Below, piece after piece: positions 15,335 to 23,815 of a DNA stretch of 44,042 nucleotides (positions are counted from its first letter, which is position 1; each line of letters begins with the position of its first letter). The position numbers were made by a program, and so were the translations under genes. The stretch comes from an uncultured Anaerobiospirillum sp. (GTDB lineage: Bacteria > Pseudomonadota > Gammaproteobacteria > Enterobacterales > Succinivibrionaceae): the NCBI GenBank assembly GCA_944390115.1, contig CALXOW010000024.1, positions 1 to 44,042 of the forward strand. The letters run 5' to 3'. The notes beneath the pieces were generated by a model. It had not been told where the DNA came from and searched no databases. It worked only from the letters and a program-made list of their open reading frames with translations.

Positions 15335-16759
15335 ATGCAAAACAAGGCAAGTAAGGGACGTTGGGGCAAGGCTGAGAAGCCTAGCAAGACGTTAAAAGCA
15401 CGCTCTGAGCGCGCAGACTCTGGGCGTGGTAAGCCTGAGCGCAACCGTAAAGGCGGCGAGAGTGCCCGTTGGCGTGAGGCTTCGTCATCACGTCCACGGC
15501 GCGGTGAGGAGCGCCGTCCCGGGCGTAAGCCACAGGCCCGCCCTCCACGCCGTGAGAGCGTCGGCGGAGCTTTGCCTCCTGGTTACACCGTAGAGCGTGC
15601 CCTCGCTGAGCAAAAGACCAAGGCACGTGCTGACGCCGCTAAGCGCAATGAGCGTGCTAAGGTCGAAGCTGCCATCAACGGTACGGCCGCCGAGCCGCAC
15701 GTCAGTGGCGTTAAGCTGCACAAATTACTTGCCAACGCCGGTGTCGGTTCCCGTCGTTCCTTAGAGACCTTGATTGAAGCAGGGCGCGTTGAGGTTAATG
15801 GCCGCGTGGTCAACCTAGGCTTCCGCACGGACGATGATCAGATTACGGTCAAGATCGACGGCCGTACTGTCTACTCGCCGCAAAGCCGCCGCCTCGAGAA
15901 TCGCTGCCTCATGTACTACAAGCCTGAGGGCGAGATTTCGTCGCTGTCCGACCCATGCAATCGTCCAACTGTCTTTGACCACTTACCACGCCTTGAGATC
16001 GGCAAGTGGATCAATGTGGGCCGTCTTGACCTCAATACCTCGGGCCTGCTCTTATTCACCACTGACGGTGATTTAGCCCATGCCTTAATGCACCCACGTT
16101 TTGGCATTGAGCGTGTCTACGCCGTGCGCGTCTACGGTGACGTGACCGAAGAGCAGCTGGAGCAGCTGCGTACCGGCGTGATGCTCGATGATGGCATCGG
16201 CAAGTTTGACTCGATTGAGTATCGTGGTGGTGATAACCGCAACCACTGGTTCCATGTCTCGCTGCGCGAGGGCCGTAATCGTGAGGTTCGTCGCCTGTGG
16301 GAGGCCGTGGGCTTGCAGGTGAGCCGCCTGATTCGTATTTCTTACGCCGGCTTTGATCTCGATCCTAAGATGAGCGCCGGTCAGTTCCGTGAGCTGACGC
16401 TTGCTGAGGTCAACAGACTGCGCTCCAAGGCTCAGCTCCCAGCCTTAAAGCCTGAAGAGTATGCCACCACACCACTTCGCGTCAGTGCTAGCTTAAATAA
16501 GAAGCGCCGCATTAAAGGTCGTCCAGAGCGCTCTTCGAACGATCGCGCTGAGATGCGCGCTAATAAGCGTGGGCGTGGCGGCAGCAACGACGAAAAGGTC
16601 ACGCCAGTAGGTAAGTCCTATGGTCGTAAGAGCGGCTTTAAGCTTTCGTACTCAAGTAAGGGCGAAGGAGGCCGCGAGGGCGGTCGTGAGGGGGGCCGCA
16701 ATGGTTCGTCCTCAAACCGTGGCGCACGTGGTCGCAGCAGCCGCAGGGGCAAGAAGTAG
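15335..16759 (+). CDS. rluB: 23S rRNA pseudouridine synthase RluB with basic N- and C-terminal extensions
   Basis: A 474-residue protein of the RsuA/RluB family, which makes a pseudouridine in domain V of 23S rRNA. Residues from about 125 hold an S4 RNA-binding domain (VKLHKLLANAGVGSRRSLETLI). The catalytic block is NVGRLDLNTSGLLLFTTDGD, with Asp in GRLD as nucleophile. The first 125 residues and the last 90 are highly basic, Arg/Gly/Ser-rich and disordered, ending in GREGGREGGRNG repeats; this is longer than the roughly 290 residues of E. coli RluB. I chose the ATG at 15335, preceded by AAGGAT. RluB is preferred over RluE/RluF/RsuA because of the size and the extended basic tails. Confidence 0.88.
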   Translation: MQNKASKGRWGKAEKPSKTLKARSERADSGRGKPERNRKGGESARWREASSSRPRRGEERRPGRKPQARPPRRESVGGALPPGYTVERALAEQKTKARADAAKRNERAKVEAAINGTAAEPHVSGVKLHKLLANAGVGSRRSLETLIEAGRVEVNGRVVNLGFRTDDDQITVKIDGRTVYSPQSRRLENRCLMYYKPEGEISSLSDPCNRPTVFDHLPRLEIGKWINVGRLDLNTSGLLLFTTDGDLAHALMHPRFGIERVYAVRVYGDVTEEQLEQLRTGVMLDDGIGKFDSIEYRGGDNRNHWFHVSLREGRNREVRRLWEAVGLQVSRLIRISYAGFDLDPKMSAGQFRELTLAEVNRLRSKAQLPALKPEEYATTPLRVSASLNKKRRIKGRPERSSNDRAEMRANKRGRGGSNDEKVTPVGKSYGRKSGFKLSYSSKGEGGREGGREGGRNGSSSNRGARGRSSRRGKK

Positions 16760-16780
16760 GCGCCGTTAATTGCTTTTGGA

Positions 16781-16985
16781 GGCCGTGCTCAGGCGTGCGG
16801 CTAGGGCCGTACGTTTCGGTGTGCGGTTAGGGCCGTGCGTTTCGGCGTGCGGCTGGGGCCGTACGTTTCGGTGTGCGGTTAGGGCCGTGCGTTTCGGCGT
16901 GTGGCTAGGGCCGTACGTTTCGGTGTGCGGTTAGGGCCGTGCGTTTCGGCGTACGGCTGGGGGCCGTAGGTCTTGGCGTACGGCT
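16781..16985. repeat. Tandem array of eight 26-bp units, alternating two variants
   Basis: Units run head to tail at 16804, 16830, 16856, 16882, 16908 and 16934, with degenerate flanking units at 16781 and 16960. Odd and even units differ consistently (GTACGTTTCGGTGTGCGGTTA-like against GTGCGTTTCGGCGTGCGGCTG-like), giving a 52-bp higher-order period. Each junction forms an imperfect palindrome (GTGCGGYTA-GGGCCGTRC), so the transcript would fold into a row of small hairpins. The rest of the gap 16760-17135 holds a T run (17011-17020) and no gene. Confidence 0.9.
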
Positions 16986-17135
16986 TGGCTTTTGTTTTTG
17001 GTTTGGACATATTTTTTTTTTGCGATGGTGCTGAGGGGAGAGCGTAACTTAGGTTCTAGCGCTTCACCTTATGGTGAGGCGGGAGCTGTGGTGGGCGCAG
17101 CCGCTTGGTGCTAAGCACAGTGTAAGGTAAGACGT

Positions 17136-18830
17136 ATGGATCCCACGGCGGTGCATCAGGTAATGTTCGATATGGCATGGGTGTCAGATCCCACTGCCTG
17201 GCTCGGCCTTTTGACCTTGGTGCTCATTGAGATTGTCTTAGGCATCGATAACTTGGTCTTTATCGCGATTTTAACGGCCAAGTTACCGGAGAAGCAGCGT
17301 GACAAGGCCCGTTATATCGGTCTTGCCGGTGCGTTGGCGATTCGTCTGCTCTTACTTGCAGGTATCTCGCTGATCGTGAACATGATCGAGCCGCTCTTCT
17401 ATATCGGCTCGAAAGGGGTCACGGGACGCGATATCATCCTCATGATCGGTGGTATCTTCCTTTTGTATAAGGCCACCCATGAGTTGCATTCCAAACTCGA
17501 AGGCTTTGACGAAGAGCTCTCGGTCTCTAAGGCCGCAGGCTCGGCCATGTACCTCGTAATCTTGCAGATCATGGTGCTCGATGCCGTGTTCTCGCTGGAT
17601 TCGATTATCACGGCCGTGGGCATGATCGACCATGTCTTCATTATGATGTTCGCGGTCATTATCGCGATGTCAGTGATGACAATGGCCTCGCGCTTTATCA
17701 CCGAGTTCGTAAGCCACCACCCAACCCTAGTTATCCTATGCTTGGGCTTCCTCTTGTTGATCGGCTTTAGCCTGATTATCGAGGCAATTGGCTTCCATGT
17801 TCCTAAGGGTTACCTCTACGCCGCAATCGGCTTCTCGATCTTGATGGAGATCTTCAACCAGATTGCACGCAAGAACACCTTAAACTTGGGCAATCCTAAG
17901 GGCAAGGTGGCGCTGCAAAGCCGTGAAATTGCCGCCAACTTAGTACTGCGTTTATTGGGCTCGAACCAAAATCAGGTTCAAACCTTAAAAGAGGCGATTG
18001 TCTCGCGTACTGGTTCCCAGGTGTTTGATAACACCGAAAAGGAAATGGTCTCGCGCGTACTGCAGTTAAACTCGCTGCCCGTCCGGGCCGTGATGACGGC
18101 GCGCACCGACTGCAACCAAGTTGATATCTCCCGTGATATCGACTCGATCTTAGAGGATATCAGCCACAATCGCTCCTCGCGCTTGGTGGCCTACAATGAA
18201 GAGCGTGAAGTCCCGCTGGGCTATTTAAAGCGCGATGAGATTATCGCGATCAAGCTGATGCTGACCCAAGGGGTCAACTTACCTCAGAACGAGCAGGGCC
18301 AGGTACTCTCGACCGAGGAAATCTTAAAGAGCAAGGTACGCACGCCGCTGTACTTGCCTGAGACGGTCTCGGTAATCAAGGCCTTAGAGGAATTTCGCAA
18401 GAGCAAGAAGAATTTTGCCTTCGTCTTTGACGAGTTTGGCAACTTCGAGGGTATTGTGACCTTGCACGACATTATGGAAGAGATCGCTGGCGAGTTGCCG
18501 GATCAAACCGATGTCCCAGAGCTGATCCGTTTAAGCCCAGGCGTGTTCCGCATCGAAGGTGGGGCGATCTTAAAGGATGTGACCCGCTTAACTGGCTTTG
18601 TCGTGCCCTTGAGCGACACCTACCACACCATCGCGGGCTTTATCCTAGATTATCTCCAGCGCATCCCCGAGGTGGGCGAGGTTATCTCCACCAACAAGTG
18701 GAAGCTTGAGATCACCAAGGTTAAGGACAATTCCATCGATGAGGTGGTCTTAACCAACCTGGTCAAGGCTAAGGCCTCAGAAAAGAACGCCGCCAAAGAG
18801 CAGGCAGCTGCTAAGAGCGAGAGCGCTTAA
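17136..18830 (+). CDS. TerC-family membrane protein with CBS pair and CorC/HlyC domain
   Basis: A 564-residue inner-membrane protein of the YoaE/YegH type. The first 240 residues are a TerC domain with about seven hydrophobic helices and the signature EIVLGIDNLVFIAIL. They are followed by a tandem CBS pair (about residues 300-440, including VRAVMTARTD and FAFVFDEFGNFEGIVTLHDIMEEIAGEL) and a C-terminal CorC/HlyC transporter-associated domain. TerC proteins are linked to manganese or metal homeostasis during protein export, and CBS domains bind adenine nucleotides; the substrate here is unknown. The ATG at 17136 has TAAGG upstream. It is monocistronic, ending at a strong bidirectional terminator. 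The last 20 residues are an Ala/Lys/Glu tail. Confidence 0.88.
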   Translation: MDPTAVHQVMFDMAWVSDPTAWLGLLTLVLIEIVLGIDNLVFIAILTAKLPEKQRDKARYIGLAGALAIRLLLLAGISLIVNMIEPLFYIGSKGVTGRDIILMIGGIFLLYKATHELHSKLEGFDEELSVSKAAGSAMYLVILQIMVLDAVFSLDSIITAVGMIDHVFIMMFAVIIAMSVMTMASRFITEFVSHHPTLVILCLGFLLLIGFSLIIEAIGFHVPKGYLYAAIGFSILMEIFNQIARKNTLNLGNPKGKVALQSREIAANLVLRLLGSNQNQVQTLKEAIVSRTGSQVFDNTEKEMVSRVLQLNSLPVRAVMTARTDCNQVDISRDIDSILEDISHNRSSRLVAYNEEREVPLGYLKRDEIIAIKLMLTQGVNLPQNEQGQVLSTEEILKSKVRTPLYLPETVSVIKALEEFRKSKKNFAFVFDEFGNFEGIVTLHDIMEEIAGELPDQTDVPELIRLSPGVFRIEGGAILKDVTRLTGFVVPLSDTYHTIAGFILDYLQRIPEVGEVISTNKWKLEITKVKDNSIDEVVLTNLVKAKASEKNAAKEQAAAKSESA

Positions 18831-18871
18831 AGCGCTCGCAGGAGCGCCTGTGGTGCTCCGCTCTCAGAAGC

Positions 18872-18909
18872 AAAAAGGCCGCGCACCGAGTATCGGGCGC
18901 GGCCTTTTT
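18872..18909. terminator. Bidirectional terminator after the TerC-family gene
   Basis: An 8-bp perfect GC stem, GGCCGCGC / GCGCGGCC (18877-18884 / 18897-18904), flanked by A5 on the left and T5 on the right. Confidence 0.8.
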
Positions 18910-19029
18910 CAATTAACAGAGAGCGGCCTTGGGCGTTTGGGGGCTAGCCGTTGCAGTCTCTTTAGAGGCAAACTGCGCGTGGACAACGAGTTAACTGCTC
19001 CAATCATAACGACCTCATGCTCTATAAGC

Positions 19030-19326
19030 TTACTGAAGCTCGGCTAATTGGCTGTCAGTGAGATCGGTGTACTTCTTGATCTTCTCAGTGTCCATGCCAT
19101 CTGCCAGCATGAGCTTGGCCGTAGCAAGAGCATTTTTCCGCATGCCTTGAGCAAATTCTTGGGCAAATTCTATGGCAAAGCCTTGCGAGTATCCTTTAGC
19201 CAAGGCCGCAGCGAGCCCTTTGGTAAATTCTTTAGCAAGGTCTCCAGCCAATGCTGAGTTAAGTTCACTTTCTATGATTGCGCTCAGGGCGCGAACATCC
19301 TGTTGCTCGTTATTATCGTGGGACAT
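19030..19326 (-). pseudogene. Rpn-family C-terminal remnant
   Basis: An open frame of 98 codons from an ATG at 19326 that has GGAGG upstream. It matches only the C-terminal part of the complete Rpn-type gene next door: KIIAATMEVEA against KIIAEVMEAEE, then an acidic helix, then KEFTKGLAAALAKGYSQGF-like helical repeats, ending in KYTDLTDSQLAELQ against KEVTKLTDSQLAEIM. The similarity continues upstream of the ATG in the same frame (to about 19390), so the frame was once longer and the nuclease domain has been lost. It could still be expressed as a small helical protein. Confidence 0.6.
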
Positions 19327-19472
19327 TGCTTCAACCTCCATCGTTGCAGCAATGATTTTACCTTGAACCACAATCTCTGTAATCGTTACAGCAATTTGTT
19401 TTAGCCTTAGTAGCTTTCTTGTTGGTCACACATTCATAAACAACTTTAATTGCTGTCTAAATCATTAAATAA

Positions 19473-19500
19473 TTAGGGCGAGTTGAGTAACTCGCCCTAA
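19473..19500 (-). terminator. Hairpin downstream of the Rpn gene
   Basis: A perfect 12-bp stem, TTAGGGCGAGTT / AACTCGCCCTAA (19473-19484 / 19489-19500). On the minus strand it is followed by an AU-rich tract without a long U run. It probably terminates the Rpn transcript. Confidence 0.55.
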
Positions 19501-19534
19501 TAATAAAATCTTAACGGCCCATTATTCTATGAGA

Positions 19535-20557
19535 TTACATGATTTCTGCTAATTGGCTGTCAGTGAGTTTAGTGACTTCTTTGATAGTTTCACGGTTCAA
19601 ACCAGCTGCAATCATGCGCTTAGCCATAGCAATAGTATTTTTAATTGCACCTTTGGCTTCACCTCTGGCCTCACCGATAGCAATGCCTTCAGCAATGCCT
19701 TCAGCTTTGCCTTCGGCTTTGCCTTCAGCCCATGCGGAGTCGATCTCCATGTCTACCATTTCGCGCAGGGCGTAATCATCCATTTGCTTGGTATCGTCGC
19801 GGAACACTTCTTCTGCCTCCATAACTTCAGCGATGATCTTATCTTTTGCAGCAATCTCTTCAATCACTCTATCTGAAGGATTACCAAGATAGTTCATCCA
19901 GCGAGTTAAACGGCTCTTGTCTTTGTCACCAAGCTTGAGGCATTTCTTAATTTCAATGAAAATTAAGGTTTCCTTTTTATTTTCCAAAAGCTCGTTAGTT
20001 TGATCGTCGTGCATCGAAAAAGATCTAACGTACTCGCTAGGACGATTAGGAAAATAAATTTGCTTAGGACAATTAGGAAAATATAATTCCTCGGGACGTC
20101 CCGAAAAATAAATTTCCTTGGGACGATTAGGAAAATAATTTTCCTTGAGCAGGCTGATAACTATAACAGGCTTGAGTTTGTCATAAGGCTCCCCTTTAAT
20201 TGGTTGGGATCCAAAGACCTTGCTAAAATAATACAAGCTGCGATCAAGGATCGTCTTGTCTAATTTGCATTGAACTTCGATATCAATGATTTGACCTTGA
20301 TCGGTCTTGGCTCTGATATCGAGGCGGCTACCCTTTTCATAAATATGAAAGGATGGCAGTTCGCGATCTTCGTAGAAAACGTCAGTAATCTCGCCATTAA
20401 CACAGGGAGGAGGACACTCTTTGAAGACAGCATTGAGTAAATCAATCAAGAACTTTTTGTTATTTTTAGTCGCAAAGATAAATTTAACAAATATATCATT
20501 TAAGCGATTGAAAGGTAAATTGCTCTTGACTCTAGCAGGTAAGGCTGTAGCATTCAC
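19535..20557 (-). CDS. Rpn-family PD-(D/E)XK nuclease / transposase-like protein
   Basis: A 340-residue protein of the recombination-promoting nuclease (Rpn, PDDEXK_2) family. It has the N-terminal NDIFVKFIFATKNNKKFLIDLLNAVF block and the nuclease core SRLDIRAKTDQGQIIDIEVQ, with Asp80, Glu94 and Gln96 as the expected metal-binding residues. A helical C-terminal region follows with GKAEGKAEGIAEG repeats and LTDSQLAEIM. I chose the GTG at 20557, which has AAGGTG six bases upstream; a GTG three codons earlier is possible. The segment at about residues 138-175 is four copies of a nine-residue unit (YFPNRPKEI-like) encoded by 27-bp DNA repeats, an insertion not usual in the family. Paired inverted repeats lie upstream. 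Confidence 0.83.
   Translation of the reverse strand: MNATALPARVKSNLPFNRLNDIFVKFIFATKNNKKFLIDLLNAVFKECPPPCVNGEITDVFYEDRELPSFHIYEKGSRLDIRAKTDQGQIIDIEVQCKLDKTILDRSLYYFSKVFGSQPIKGEPYDKLKPVIVISLLKENYFPNRPKEIYFSGRPEELYFPNCPKQIYFPNRPSEYVRSFSMHDDQTNELLENKKETLIFIEIKKCLKLGDKDKSRLTRWMNYLGNPSDRVIEEIAAKDKIIAEVMEAEEVFRDDTKQMDDYALREMVDMEIDSAWAEGKAEGKAEGIAEGIAIGEARGEAKGAIKNTIAMAKRMIAAGLNRETIKEVTKLTDSQLAEIM
20035..20142 (-). repeat. Four 27-bp in-frame repeats inside the Rpn gene
   Basis: Copies at 20035, 20062, 20089 and 20116, each encoding a nine-residue unit of the type YFPNRPKEI. Sequence divergence between copies is modest, indicating fairly recent in-frame expansion. Confidence 0.85.
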
Positions 20558-20596
20558 CCACTTCACCTTGATGTTGTGTTTTACAATAGTTAAGCA

Positions 20597-20631
20597 CTAT
20601 GTTAAACCATAGACAATGTTAAACAACATTG
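20597..20631 (-). promoter_or_regulatory. Two adjacent inverted repeats upstream of the Rpn gene
   Basis: CTATG-TTAAAC-CATAG (20597-20612) and CAATGTT-AAAC-AACATTG (20614-20631) both contain GTTAAAC. On the minus strand they follow a TATACT box (about 20643-20648). They may be an operator pair or leader hairpins of the Rpn gene. Confidence 0.35.
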
Positions 20632-20716
20632 CCTTAGAATCAGTATAGCACAGGTGGGCCTAGCTTGAGTACGGCGGCGCTGGGACATGCTTGAGCACCT
20701 GTCGTGGGATCTGATG

Positions 20717-20796
20717 CAAAAGGCTCTGCACCGAGTGGTCTCGGGCAGAGCCTTGGTCAACGTGCCTCTAGCGCCAGTCTTGAGCTGGCGCTAGAG
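20717..20796 (-). terminator. Double hairpin terminator after uxaC
   Basis: First on the minus strand comes a perfect 12-bp stem, CTCTAGCGCCAG / CTGGCGCTAGAG (20766-20777 / 20785-20796). It is followed by AAGGCTCTGC / GCAGAGCCTT (20720-20729 / 20745-20754) with an inner CCGAG/CTCGG, then UUUUG. The second hairpin is the likely Rho-independent terminator of the dctPQM-uxaC unit. Confidence 0.75.
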
Positions 20797-20809
20797 TGGA
20801 ACTGAGCGC

Positions 20810-22216
20810 TTAGACGTTGAAGTTGAAGTAGCGGTTGGTGTTGTTGAAGGAGATGTCCTCAACAATCTGACCTAAGAACTCCATGTCGTGTGGATACATG
20901 CCGCGCTCGACCCAGCCGCCGATCAGATTGCACATAATGCGACGGAAGTACTCGTGGCGGGTGTAGGACAGGAAGGAGCGCGAATCGGTCAGCATGCCCA
21001 CGAAGTTGCCTAAAACCGAGAGGTTGGCCAGCGAGGTCATCTGGTCGATCATGCCTTGGTAGGTGTCGTTGAACCACCAAGCCGAACCCTGCTGGATCTT
21101 GCCTTGAGCCTCTGGGCCTTGGAAGGCGCCGATGGCGGTGGCGATGGCAGCATTGTCAGCTGGGTTTAAGGAGTACCAGATCATCTTAGGCAGGCAGTCA
21201 CGCTCATTTAAAGCGTTCATGAGCTGGGAAATGCCCTCAGCGCAAGCGCGGTTGCCGATGACGTCGTAGCCGGTGTCAGCACCTAAGATCTTGAACATCT
21301 TGGAGTTAGGGTCGCGGATGGCGCCGTAGTGCATCTGCATGACCCAGCCGTACTTGGCGTAGCCCTTGGCCATGTGAATCAGTACCATGGTCTTGTAGGC
21401 TTCGTTGTCGGCCTCGCTGATCTCTTCGTTCTTTAAGCCCTTCTGGAAGATTTCCTCGAGCTTGGCTTGGTCGATAATGCGGCAGTAAGCGTAGTCAACG
21501 CCGTGATCGGAAGCCTTGCAGCCCATCTCGTTGAAGAATGCCATGCGCTCGTCTAAAGCGGCAAAGAACTCTTCGCAGGTGTTGATGGTGTGGCCGGTTA
21601 AGGTGGCGATGTGCTGGACATAGTCCTTGAAGTCTGGCTTCTCGATCTTCATGGCCTTGTCAGGACGCCAAGCTGGAACGACCTTGCAGCCGGAGTTATT
21701 GTCCTGGGCTAACTTCTTGTGCCACTCTAAGCTATCACCTGGATCATCGGTGGTAGCGACTAACTTAACGTTGGAGCGCTTGATAATGCTCTGAACGCGG
21801 AACTCGTCGGTGGCGAGCTTGGCATTGCACTCGTCCCAGATCTCCTTGCAGGTCTTCTCGGACAGAGTCTTGGTGATGCCGAAGTAACGTTGGAGCTCTA
21901 AGTGAGTCCAGTGGTAGAGTGGGTTGCCAATAGCGCGTGGCAGCGACTTGGCAAATTGCTCAAACTTCTCGTAGTCGGTGCTGTCGCCGGTGATTAAGCG
22001 CTCTGGTACGCCATTGGAGCGAATCATACGCCACTTGTAGTGATCACCGCCGAGCCAGGCCTCAGTGATGTTCTTGAACTGGTGGTTCTGCGCAATCTGA
22101 GCTGGATTGATGTGGCAGTGATAATCGATGATTGGCATCTTGGCCGCATGCTCGTGAAATAATTCCTTAGCGGTATCAGTCTCGAGCAAAAAGTCCTTGT
22201 CCATAAAGGCTCGCAT
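20810..22216 (-). CDS. uxaC: Glucuronate (uronate) isomerase
   Basis: A 468-residue cytoplasmic enzyme that isomerises D-glucuronate to fructuronate and D-galacturonate to tagaturonate, the first step of hexuronate breakdown. It is collinear with E. coli UxaC over the whole length: IDYHCHINPAQIA near the N-terminus (metal-binding His-x-His), GDHYKWRMIRSNG, GNPLYHWTHLELQRYFGI, TTDDPGDSLEWH, ASWRPDKA-like VVPAWRPDKAMKI and FVGMLTDSRSFLSYTRHEYFRRI near the C-terminus. The ATG at 22216 has GAGGAGG upstream. It is downstream of a TRAP transporter in the same orientation, which points to a uronate as the transported substrate. Confidence 0.96.
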   Translation of the reverse strand: MRAFMDKDFLLETDTAKELFHEHAAKMPIIDYHCHINPAQIAQNHQFKNITEAWLGGDHYKWRMIRSNGVPERLITGDSTDYEKFEQFAKSLPRAIGNPLYHWTHLELQRYFGITKTLSEKTCKEIWDECNAKLATDEFRVQSIIKRSNVKLVATTDDPGDSLEWHKKLAQDNNSGCKVVPAWRPDKAMKIEKPDFKDYVQHIATLTGHTINTCEEFFAALDERMAFFNEMGCKASDHGVDYAYCRIIDQAKLEEIFQKGLKNEEISEADNEAYKTMVLIHMAKGYAKYGWVMQMHYGAIRDPNSKMFKILGADTGYDVIGNRACAEGISQLMNALNERDCLPKMIWYSLNPADNAAIATAIGAFQGPEAQGKIQQGSAWWFNDTYQGMIDQMTSLANLSVLGNFVGMLTDSRSFLSYTRHEYFRRIMCNLIGGWVERGMYPHDMEFLGQIVEDISFNNTNRYFNFNV

Positions 22217-22489
22217 GGAAAATCCTCCTCAAGGCGCAATAGCAAGACCGACTCCACACACCGTGAGCTGCTACTGCGGCAAACCAGAAACTTGAACCAA
22301 AGTTAACAAACAGCTGCGGCCTTGCGTGGTCAGGTAGGGGGTGCGACCTGATGTAAGGCGGCAGGTGTTTGTTAGCTATAAAGGCTCGCAGCTAAGCTGC
22401 GAACCTTAAATTAGGGCTGGGGCCTGGGCCCCAGCCTGCCGTGGGCTAAACGCCTGGGCTTAATGCCTCAGGGCTTAGCCGTAATGAAG
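22217..22489. other. Hairpin-rich spacer between dctM and uxaC
   Basis: Two GC-rich hairpins lie here: GGCTGGGGC/GCCCCAGCC around 22413-22436 and TCGCAGC/GCTGCGA around 22386-22402. Neither is followed by a long U run on the minus strand. They may cause partial termination or stabilise the upstream mRNA, allowing different expression of transporter and enzyme. Confidence 0.4.
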
Positions 22490-23803
22490 CTATTTTAGGG
22501 TGGCTTCGTAACCTGCTAACTCTGGAATGAAGCTTGAGACTGCTGGGAAGTAGGTGCAGATCATCAATACTGCAATAATGACCAGGTAGTATGGGAGTAA
22601 TGGCTTGATGACCTTTTCGATTGAGGTCTTGGCAACCTTTACGCCCACGAACAGAATGTTACCAACTGGAGGTGTGATGGTGCCGATGCAGAGGTTGTAG
22701 GTAATAACGATACCGAACTCAACTGGCGACAGACCACACTGAATGGCAATTGGTAAGAAGATTGGGGTGAAGATTAAGATCGCTGGGGTGGTATCTAAGA
22801 AGGTACCAACGAAGAGCAAGAAGATATTGATGATGAGTAAGATCACAATCTTATTGCTCGAGATGCCGTTTAACATATCGCCGACTGCATCTGGGATATT
22901 AACGAAGGAAATAACCCAGGACATAATCGAGGAGACGCCGATTAACAGCACGATAATGCCGGTCATCGCAGCGGACTCAGCGTAGATGCGCTTTAAATCC
23001 TTCCAAGTGATGGAGCGATAGATGATCGACAAGATCAGGGAATAAACCACAGCTACGACTGCACCTTCGGTCGCGGTGAAGGCACCGGCCACGATACCAC
23101 CGATAACGATGAGAATCAGGAGCAGCGAAGGCAGAGCGTCAACCGTGATCTTAGTGGCTAAGGCTAAGGTGATCTTTTGGCTGTCACCCTTATAGCCTAA
23201 GCGCAGCGCAGTGAAGTAACCTACGACCATGCAGCCTAAGCCCCACATGATACCTGGGATATAGCCTGCTAAGAACAGAGCGGCAACCGAGGTACCACCG
23301 GAGACTAAGGAGTAGGTAATTAAAACGTTCGATGGTGGAATCAACAAGCCGGTAGGAGCGGTGGCGATGTTGATTACGGCCATATAGTTCTTGGAGTAGC
23401 CTTCCTTCTCAGCAATTGGGCCAATGATCGAGCCCATAGCCGAAGCGGCAGCTACACCTGAGCCCGAAATCGCACCGAACATCATGTTAGCCATGGAGTT
23501 GGTGTGGGCAAAGGAACCAGGAACCTTACCTACTAACAGGCGGGCAAAATTCATGAGTCTTAGCGCAATACCGCCTTGGTTCATGATATTACCGGCCAGA
23601 ATGAAGAATGGAATCGCGATTAAGGTGAAAACCGAGATACCCGAGAAGGTACGCTGAGCGCCCGTCTGGAGCATCATGTTAAAGTCCAGTGCTTGGGCAC
23701 CGGCGATAACCGAGGAAATAGCAATCGAGATGCAGATCGGCACGCCCAAAAGGAGCAAGGCGATCAGCACTAGGGCCATAGTTAAACCAACAGTTGCAGT
23801 CAT
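22490..23803 (-). CDS. TRAP transporter large permease (DctM family)
   Basis: A 437-residue inner-membrane protein with about 12 hydrophobic helices, the transport subunit of a tripartite ATP-independent periplasmic transporter driven by a sodium or proton gradient. Typical stretches are FFILAGNIMNQGGIALRLMNFARLLVG, ATAPTGLLIPPSNVLITYSLVSGG, FLDTTPAILIFTPIFLPIA and ITPPVGNILFVGVKVA. The ATG at 23803 has GGAGGG upstream and lies 12 bases after the small permease gene. With dctP, dctQ and uxaC alongside, hexuronate uptake is the best inference. Confidence 0.93.
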   Translation of the reverse strand: MTATVGLTMALVLIALLLLGVPICISIAISSVIAGAQALDFNMMLQTGAQRTFSGISVFTLIAIPFFILAGNIMNQGGIALRLMNFARLLVGKVPGSFAHTNSMANMMFGAISGSGVAAASAMGSIIGPIAEKEGYSKNYMAVINIATAPTGLLIPPSNVLITYSLVSGGTSVAALFLAGYIPGIMWGLGCMVVGYFTALRLGYKGDSQKITLALATKITVDALPSLLLILIVIGGIVAGAFTATEGAVVAVVYSLILSIIYRSITWKDLKRIYAESAAMTGIIVLLIGVSSIMSWVISFVNIPDAVGDMLNGISSNKIVILLIINIFLLFVGTFLDTTPAILIFTPIFLPIAIQCGLSPVEFGIVITYNLCIGTITPPVGNILFVGVKVAKTSIEKVIKPLLPYYLVIIAVLMICTYFPAVSSFIPELAGYEATLK

Positions 23804-23815
23804 TTAAGTGCCCTC

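Noticed and set aside
16781-16985. CRISPR array
   Set aside because: Units are contiguous 26-bp repeats without unique spacers, and no cas genes are present.
17030-17130. Possible yybP-ykoY (manganese) riboswitch upstream of the TerC-family gene
   Set aside because: A GGGGAG stretch and the gene type were suggestive, but the conserved paired elements and the second conserved loop could not be found.
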